Source: Clostridia bacterium (GTDB lineage Bacteria > Bacillota_A > Clostridia > Oscillospirales > CAG-272). From it: a stretch of 15,307 bases of DNA. The stretch spans positions 1-15,307 of the forward strand of contig JAFTRT010000011.1 of NCBI GenBank assembly GCA_017462145.1, given 5' to 3'. Shown piece after piece: positions 13,775 to 15,307 of the stretch (positions within the stretch are counted from its first letter, which is position 1; the number at the start of each line of letters is the position of its first letter). Made by a program: the position numbers and the translations under genes. The notes below the pieces were generated by a model that saw only the letters and a program-made list of their open reading frames with translations, was not told the DNA's origin and did not search any database.

Positions 13775-14953
13775 ATGAAAGAAATTTTACTGTGCAAATA
13801 CGGCGAGATCGTCCTCAAGGGTGCCAACCGCAAATACTTTGAGGACATGCTCTGCCGGGAGATGAAAAAACGGGCAGCCGCCTATGGCTCCTTTGACGTC
13901 TATCGGGCCCAAAGCACCATCTACATAGAGCCCTGTGACGAGGACGCCGACATGGACGGTATGTTCCGTGCCGCCTCGAAGGTCTTTGGCATCGTAGCCA
14001 TTGCCCGTGCCGCCGTCTGCGAAAAAAACATAGAAGATATTTCCCGTGTTGCCGCCGCTTATATTCCCTCTTTCTTGCAGGGGAAAAAGACCTTTAAGGT
14101 AGAGGCCAAGCGATCGGATAAAACCTTCCCCCTGGATTCCATGGAGCTTTCCCGTGAGATCGGCGGTGTGATCTTGGACACCGTGCCCTCCATTCGAGTG
14201 GACGTACACAATCCCGACGTCGTGGTCAAGGTAGAGGTGCGGGAATACGGCGCATACGTTTCCGCAGGACAGTTCAAGGGTGCAGGCGGTATGCCCATCG
14301 GAACCAATGGGCGGGGGCTTTTGCTCCTGTCGGGAGGAATTGATTCTCCCGTGGCAGGCTACATGATGGCCGAGCGCGGCGTCACGTTGGAGGCCCTTCA
14401 CTTTGAATCCTTCCCCTATACCAGTGAGCGAGCCAGAGAAAAGGTATTGGATCTGGCCAAGATCGTTTCCGAATATTCTGGAGATATTTATGTCCATATC
14501 GTCTCCCTGACCCATATTCAGGAAGAATTGGTCAAGCATTGTGACGAGGATTATTTCACCCTCCTGCTCCGCCGCTATATGATGACCATTGCCCAGCGAG
14601 TGGCAGAAATCAAAAAGTGCTCCGCACTCATTACGGGCGAAAGCTTGGGGCAGGTGGCATCCCAGACCATGCAGGCCTTGGGCGTGACCGATGCCGCCGT
14701 AACACTCCCCGTGTTCCGCCCCTGTATCGGAATGGATAAAGAGGAAATCGTGCAAATCGCACGAAAAATCGACACCTTTGAGACCTCCATTCAGCCCTAT
14801 GAAGATTGCTGTACCGTCTTTACACCGAAGCATCCCCGTACCAAACCCGAGCTTGCAAAGGTGCTGGTACAGGAAAACAAACTGGATTTCAACGCCTTGG
14901 TGGAAGAAGCCATGGGCACCCTTTACACCATCCACATCACTCCCGATTATTGA
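13775..14953 (+). CDS. thiI: tRNA uracil 4-sulfurtransferase ThiI
   Basis: Makes 4-thiouridine at position 8 of tRNA, taking sulfur from a cysteine desulfurase and activating the uridine with ATP; it can also supply sulfur for thiamine thiazole. 392 residues: N-terminal ferredoxin-like region (MKEILLCKYGEIVLKGANR), THUMP domain (about 60-165), then the PP-loop ATPase with SGGIDSPVAGYMM starting at Ser186. EDCCTVFTPKHP places Cys345/Cys346 at the conserved catalytic-cysteine position (E. coli Cys344). The C-terminal rhodanese domain of enteric ThiI is absent, as in most Firmicutes. AGGA lies just upstream of the ATG, 12 bases after the exonuclease stop, so it is the second gene of that operon. 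No cysteine desulfurase gene is next to it in this window. Confidence 0.95.
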   Translation: MKEILLCKYGEIVLKGANRKYFEDMLCREMKKRAAAYGSFDVYRAQSTIYIEPCDEDADMDGMFRAASKVFGIVAIARAAVCEKNIEDISRVAAAYIPSFLQGKKTFKVEAKRSDKTFPLDSMELSREIGGVILDTVPSIRVDVHNPDVVVKVEVREYGAYVSAGQFKGAGGMPIGTNGRGLLLLSGGIDSPVAGYMMAERGVTLEALHFESFPYTSERAREKVLDLAKIVSEYSGDIYVHIVSLTHIQEELVKHCDEDYFTLLLRRYMMTIAQRVAEIKKCSALITGESLGQVASQTMQALGVTDAAVTLPVFRPCIGMDKEEIVQIARKIDTFETSIQPYEDCCTVFTPKHPRTKPELAKVLVQENKLDFNALVEEAMGTLYTIHITPDY

Positions 14954-15008
14954 GAGGATGCGAGGGATGCGATTTTTTTGGAACCTTTCTTGAAAGAAAG
15001 GTTCCAAA
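14954..15008. repeat. 3'-flanking palindromic repeat, copy 2 (after thiI)
   Basis: GAGGATGCGA is followed by a near-copy GGGATGCGA, T7, and a perfect 15-base palindrome (14977-15008) with core GGAACCTTTCTT. It shares the GAGGATGCGA lead-in, the T run and the TTTCTTGAAAGAAA centre with the element at 4105-4155, but the outer arms differ and are compensated on both sides. Again the T run is 5' and the A run 3', unlike an intrinsic terminator. It starts directly after the thiI stop codon. Confidence 0.7.
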
Positions 15009-15025
15009 CCTCCAAAGAACTTCAC

Positions 15026-15066
15026 AAAAAAAGGTTTTTGCTTTCGATCCATTGGTCTGCAAAACC
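15026..15066 (-). terminator. Possible leftward terminator hairpin
   Basis: On the minus strand GGTTTTGC (15066-15059) pairs with GCAAAAACC (15041-15033, one bulge) across a 17-base loop and is followed by seven T (15032-15026). It would serve a leftward gene beyond the right edge, which cannot be seen. The loop is long, so this is tentative. Confidence 0.35.
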
Positions 15067-15086
15067 GCTTCGCTTTCTTCTAAAGG

Positions 15087-15153
15087 AGAAACCCGTCGGA
15101 CACTGCACAAGCCCATCGAAGATGGGCTGTGCTAACCGATCGGGTTTCTTTTT
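15087..15153 (+). terminator. Large compound hairpin with T tail (terminator or structured RNA)
   Basis: Outer stem AGAAACCCG (15087-15095) with CGGGTTTCT (15141-15149), then TCGG/CCGA, an internal loop, GCACA (15105-15109) with TGTGC (15128-15132), and inner stem GCCCATC (15111-15117) with GATGGGC (15121-15127) closed by GAA. A run of five T ends the structure. It probably ends the exonuclease-thiI transcript, 134 bases after thiI. It is longer and more interrupted than a normal terminator. Confidence 0.7.
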
Positions 15154-15180
15154 ATTTGGGAAACGAAGCAAAAATCTGTT

Positions 15181-15240
15181 TCTTTCACTCTCTGTTCTTT
15201 CACTCTCTGTTCCCACTCTCTGTTCCTTTCACACTCTGTT
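15181..15240. repeat. Tandem repeat of about 15 bases, four units
   Basis: Two identical units TTTCACTCTCTGTTC (15181-15195, 15196-15210) are followed by two degenerate units (15211-15224 and 15225-15240) that keep ACTCTCTGTTC or ACACTCTGTTTC. It lies in gene-free sequence at the right edge. No open frame through it looks like a real protein. Confidence 0.85.
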
Positions 15241-15259
15241 TCGAATGTTCGCACCGTAT

Positions 15260-15307
15260 GGAAGCCTTCTCCAGTGGGAGAAGTGGGACCTCGATCGCGG
15301 TGGATGA
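15260..15307. repeat. Two-stem palindromic element at the right edge
   Basis: CTTCTCC-AGTG-GGAGAAG (15266-15283) is followed by the near-palindrome ACCTCGATCGCGGT (15288-15301) and GGATGA. From memory, gut Clostridia carry a dispersed intergenic element of this layout: a CCTTC hairpin, a second short hairpin, then a GGATGA end. The match is from recall, and the element may continue past the edge. Confidence 0.5.

Noticed and set aside
13787..15052. Long open frame antisense to thiI
   Set aside because: ThiI is certain on the plus strand; this frame begins inside the palindromic repeats downstream and resembles no family.
15022..15216. Leftward short frame reading the tandem repeat as repeated Glu-Ser-Glu-Arg residues
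   Set aside because: The periodicity comes from the DNA repeat; the frame also covers the compound hairpin and has no start signal.
15181..15240. Possible CRISPR array
   Set aside because: Units are about 15 bases and directly adjoining with no unique spacers, and no cas gene is in view.

Overview
The window looks like a chromosomal piece of a gut-type Firmicute of class Clostridia (order not determined). GC is moderate. Start sites carry strong AGGAGG-type ribosome binding sites, promoters are sigma-A-like, intrinsic terminators are frequent, the tRNA gene encodes its own CCA end, and ThiI is the short form without a rhodanese domain. No phage genes, transposase, CRISPR array or resistance cassette is visible.

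Region 1 (1-5267) is a sugar-handling neighbourhood. A leftward operon holds a Gfo/Idh/MocA oxidoreductase followed, with a 4-base overlap, by a NahK-type N-acetylhexosamine 1-kinase that runs off the left edge. Divergent from it is an intracellular clan GH-D (GH36-like) alpha-glycosidase. Convergent with that is a second, unrelated-looking Gfo/Idh/MocA oxidoreductase. Together they suggest cytoplasmic cleavage of an alpha-linked (amino)sugar followed by 1-phosphorylation and redox processing; the exact glycan is not determinable here.

Region 2 (5268-9763) has a CPA2-type cation/proton antiporter under a near-perfect promoter. A bidirectional terminator separates it from a PLP-dependent lyase of the tryptophanase/tyrosine phenol-lyase family. 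The lyase is divergent from a LysR-type regulator, with a strong palindrome sitting between the two promoters. A small AT-rich two-helix membrane protein follows the regulator.

Region 3 (9764-12533) has a leftward tRNA-Leu(UAG) with an unusually long perfect hairpin at its 3' end. A rightward 710-residue protein of the glutaminase A (GtaA/DUF4965) family follows, with its own promoter and terminator.

Region 4 (12534-14953) is a two-gene operon: a DEDDh 3'-5' exonuclease-like protein with a tandemly duplicated N-terminal module and a zinc ribbon, then thiI (tRNA 4-thiouridine synthesis). The last 354 bases carry no gene but are dense in palindromes, a large branched hairpin with a T tail, a 15-base tandem repeat and a second two-stem palindrome.

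Nine promoters could be placed by eye, and each has a 17-base spacer. The items most worth following up are the altered active site of the lyase with its palindromic control region, the duplicated-module exonuclease next to thiI, and the family of 3'-flanking hairpins whose T and A runs are on the wrong sides for ordinary terminators. I see no clear new multi-gene system such as a defence or biosynthetic island.
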